Shown here piece by piece: positions 63,580 through 64,000 of a stretch of DNA of 64,000 nucleotides. Each line of letters begins with the position of its first letter. The stretch's first letter is position 1. Position numbers and translations under genes: made by a program. This DNA is from Biscogniauxia marginata (Eukaryota > Ascomycota > Sordariomycetes > Xylariales > Xylariaceae), in contig MU404070.1 of NCBI GenBank assembly GCA_022695795.1, positions 476,536 through 540,535 on the forward strand. The letters run 5' to 3'. The notes under the pieces were generated by a model. That model saw only the letters and a program-made list of their open reading frames with translations. It was not told the DNA's origin and made no database searches.

Positions 63580-64000
63580 GGTTGTGGGTATGGGGATTTG
63601 GGAGGTTCGGGAGTAGGGGTGGAATGGGACTGGACTGCTCCTTTTTTTCCTTGCTCATGTGATGATGGATGGGAATGGTTTGGGACATTAGGGAAATGTC
63701 CTTGTTGGGATTTGGGAGCCGGGGGGGGGGGAAAAAGGGGAGATAAGGGGGTTTGTGGTATGGAGATATGGCATTCATAGAACCAACCCTTTGTTGTTGT
63801 TGTTTTTTCGTTGTCTACTGCTACTGAAATGAAATGATTGATGATATATGAATAATGGGCATGGAAACGTCAGTGTGATAAGTGTTGTAGGAGCATATGC
63901 GAAGATAGGATGGGGGAGAGAAGGCCTTGGAGCCCGGGCCGGGGGGGGGGGGGGGGGGCCCGGGGGGGGGTGTGGGGGGGTTGGAGGTTTGGGTTTGTGG
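63580..64000. other. 3' flank of ram2 with G-rich homopolymers
   Basis: GGGG-rich sequence with an 18-G run (63941-63958) and a second run of about 10 Gs shortly after. No gene. The extreme runs may mark an assembly weak point. Confidence 0.6.

Overview
This window is nuclear DNA of a filamentous ascomycete, most likely a Sordariomycete. The evidence is short GT-AG introns (about 50-110 bp) with CTAAC-like branch sites, CT-rich leaders, the protein families present, and a very AT-rich block shaped like a RIP-mutated (repeat-induced point mutation) transposon. The species cannot be named from the sequence alone.

Left part (1-15 kb) is a decay zone. A MITE-like inverted-repeat unit (273-735) is followed by a 6.24-kb AT-saturated LTR retrotransposon skeleton (1397-7640). 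That element still has two alignable 304-bp LTRs and a 5-bp target-site duplication (CTTAC). To its right lie three broken genes: a HET-domain-like fragment (8.6-9.1 kb), a tyrosinase pseudogene (10.6-11.8 kb) and a 6-phosphogluconate dehydrogenase pseudogene with many frameshifts (13.0-14.9 kb).

Right part (15.7-64 kb) is a normal gene-bearing region. Intron-exon structures were worked out by hand, and every spliced frame closes exactly. In order: fatty-acid elongase (-); a 1,140-aa C2H2 zinc-finger protein of unknown role (+); cytochrome c oxidase subunit 6 (+); a chromodomain plus HDA2/3 plus coiled-coil subunit of a class II histone deacetylase complex (-); a GMC oxidoreductase fused to an alpha/beta hydrolase (-); NADP-glutamate dehydrogenase (-); DNA polymerase delta catalytic subunit (-); CAAX protease Ste24 (-); a 73-aa three-exon protein (-); tRNA-Ser(GCU) with a 12-nt intron (+); ribosomal protein eL38 (+); an ABM-like protein (-); mevalonate kinase (+); and the alpha subunit shared by farnesyltransferase and geranylgeranyltransferase I, with a roughly 240-aa N-terminal extension (+).

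Three genes act along one route. Mevalonate kinase feeds isoprenoid synthesis, the prenyltransferase alpha subunit attaches prenyl groups to CAAX proteins, and Ste24 trims the CAAX end. The chromodomain/HDA subunit belongs to the class of proteins that act on heterochromatin such as the RIP-mutated block. The most novel points are the extended prenyltransferase alpha subunit, the oxidoreductase-hydrolase fusion with a cysteine at its nucleophile position, the mini-gene at 54.2-54.6 kb, the GC-AG intron in the chromatin gene, and the asymmetric RIP of the retroelement. No wholly new multi-gene system was recognised.
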